Source of the DNA: Mesocentrotus franciscanus
Lineage: Eukaryota; Echinodermata; Echinoidea; Camarodonta; Strongylocentrotidae
Length of the DNA: 64,000 bases
Direction: 5' to 3'
Assembly (NCBI GenBank): GCA_037976565.1
Contig: CP137684.1
Coordinates: 19,530,259-19,594,258, forward strand
Shown: positions 52,601-55,600 of the stretch, piece by piece
How the letters are laid out: each line of letters starts with the position of its first letter
How positions within the stretch are numbered: the stretch's first letter is position 1
Notes under the pieces: generated by a model
Database searches by the model: none
What the model was told of the DNA's origin: nothing
The model's input: the letters and a program-made list of their open reading frames with translations, nothing else
Made by a program: the position numbers and the translations under genes

Positions 52601-55600
52601 GGTGAAAGGTCATAGCTCATAAAATATGCAAAACACCTATTTATATATGTAAAAATGTGGTTAACTTCCTTGCCTAGTAATATAATAGTATAGTCTAATG
52701 GAGATAACTTGTTCTGACGTATATAGGCCATTTGTACCCTGCGAGGGGATGCTACGCTTTATTTGCGTTGACTTTTCTAGTTTTTCTTTTTTCTCCAGCA
52801 AATTTGAAAATCGCGACGGCCGAAAATTCGCTCAGTGGGGGGGGGGGGTAGTGAGCACTAATTTTTTTTTGCTCCCGCAAATTTGAAAATCGCGCCGGCC
52901 GAAAATTCGCTCAGTGGGTGAGGGGAGGTAGTGAGCACTAATTTTCTTTTTTGCTCCCGAAAATTTCAAAATCGCGCCGGTCAAAAATTCGCTCAGTGGG
53001 GGGGGGGTAGTGAGCACTTTTTTTGCTCCTGAAAATTCGCTCAGTGGGGGGAGGGGAGTGAGCACGTGCCCCTGTGCTCCCCTGGATCCGCCAATGATTA
53101 AACAGCATGTTACATGACAATGGGCTGTGTATATGTGTATACACATAATAAAAAATAAAATTGAATATACAAGGCGCTATAAACAGTAATAAACATTGGT
53201 AAAATATTATCTAATATAGATGATAATTGTTGCTGGATACAGACGAAATACATTATCAAAGTTACAGATATCAAGGTGCAAATGATTATAAGCAGTATCA
53301 AGAAAATAAAGCACATATTTGAAAAATATCAGAGTAGTATAGCTGTACAAGAATACTGGATCGGATCTCTCTCTATCTCCTCCTTCCTTACTTGGAGTAC
53401 AACCCCGTGGGACAAGGTGCTATGGATAGAACTTAAATTAATTGTATTTTTATGTGGCAATATATGGCAGAGCTCTTCATCCCCAATTAAGTCACAAATT
53501 ATTTCACAATTGAATTCACTAATTCACCAATTTGAGATTCACATAGATGAAGTGGTTTTAACTTCAATACATTTATGATTCATCATTTATTTGTCGGATT
53601 TTGTTAATTGCACTCAGATTTGTCTGATTTACCCAATTCAGCTTGTTGAACGTTTTGAATACTTTGCGTATCAATTTTACTTTTGCTCTTCGGAATATGA
53701 GTGCGTATATATCATTATCCGTAATATTATTATTATTAATATTATTATTGTTGTTTTTTTCGTTATTATAGTTATCATTGGAATAATTAATATTATGATC
53801 ATATTATTATTTGCTTCAGATTTGATCCAAAGGAGGGAATAACAAGAGGTATAGAAATAATAAACAAATATGACATTTGCATCGAGATTGCAAGGGCTGG
53901 CGAGAAAATGTGGTCAATTCACAAGAACGGTAAGTAGATCTTGAACAAATATTTTGCCTTTACGATAATAAAAATGCAATTCTCTGCATAAGTATATCTT
54001 TAGTTCTGACATAATGGCCCGAATTCACAAAGGAGGTTTAAATTGAACCCATGGTTTAAACCCTCATTTACATAATCTATGGTTTCAAATAAGCGCAAAT
54101 TAGGCGTACCTTGACTTGCACGCGTCTAATATTGGACCTCTGACTTGTATCACGCTTATTTTGCGCTTATTTTAAAGCATGGGTTATGTAAATGAGGGTT
54201 TAAACCCTGGGTTAAATTCAACCCTCCTTTGTGAATTCGGGCCTATGAATTTTCAAACTGTTGGTGACAAATGAGGACGGAAAACACTTTTAAAATAAAA
54301 ACTTAAAGCGTATCTTTTCATTTTAATATCTTAATGTTACAATTTGTTAGCACAAAGTGGCTGTGGTTTCTAAATGTCTTATATTATTATTGTTCTCATT
54401 AATATTGTCAGTTTTATTTTTATTATTATCATCATTATTATTATTATTATTATTATTATCATTATTATTATCGTTGTTGTTAAGAAGTGAACTGAATTGT
54501 CCTGTGATATCATAGCAATATCATTGTTTTTGTACTGCTATGTAAACGTCAAATTATCGAACTGATTAATAGACTGCAAAGTATTTTGGAACAACTTTCC
54601 CATTTCCTATACAATCAGTTTTTTGTTTAAATCAATTGAGTTTTTGATGATTGAATGTATCACCGAAGTAAAGACGATCTGATTAGATTTTGGAGTAACT
54701 AGGTCAAAGGTCACAGAGGTTAACATATGAAATTCCAGGTATTGGCCTCGTTATTGCGATATCTCACAAACCAATAGAGATATGAGGTTCAAACTTGGTG
54801 CTAATATGTACCGCCATAGGAAGACGATCTGATTAAATTTTGGAGTAACTAGGTCAAAGGTCACAGGTCAACATACGAAATTCCAGGTATTGGCCTGGAG
54901 AAATTAGGCTCATGCTTGGTGATAATATGTATTAACATAGGAAAACAATCTGATCAGATTTCGGATTAATAGTTGAAAGGTTAAAGGTCACAGGTCAATT
55001 TCTGAAATTACAGGATTTAGCCTTGCTATTGCGATATCTCAAGAACCACAAGAAATGAGCGTTTTGTTTGCATTGTGATATGTCACAAATAATTCCATGC
55101 ATTTTGTAAACTGGATTTAGGGTGGAGGCATATAGGAGACGCAGTCACATTTGTCTTGTTATTCTTATTATGGATAGCATGTTGTTAGAAGTCACCAAAA
55201 ACATATCCCTTTCAGCCATAAGTTTGAAGAAAATTATATTTTAGTCAAGATGTGTATTAGAAAAATTGAAGGAGTTGCATCACATCACATCATATTTCTA
55301 GCTATTTGGTAATTTTTAGCTTGCTATAAAGGCAGGATTACACATCAAATTGTTCATTAAAATCATATAATTTAGTCACACAGTCTAATATTATAATGTA
55401 ATATATGATACAATAGTAGAATATGATATATGATGATTAACTTTCACAGAGGATGAATACAAAAAAGCTCTTGCAGATGAAATAGCAAAGATGCTGACCA
55501 TGACCCCCTCACAGGTAATTATCATTTCCATACAGGTATTGTTTTTCTGATTTGAGGTAAACCAGTAAGAGTGAATTAAATGGATATCGTATTTGTTGAT

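Larger units (their letters stand above)
49316..52780 (+). mobile_element. Helentron-like family A, copy 3, carrying two Penelope insertions
   Basis: 5' TATCCCCTCGCCGACGAAGC hairpin (with a small internal duplication), TCCGTCCGTCCG tract, several ~140-bp units with GTAGGTCAAAGGTCATAG, and the family 3' end GCGAGGGGATGCTACGC...CTTTTCTAG. Two units are interrupted by Penelope-like sequences (49878-51911, 52064-52362). Confidence 0.75.
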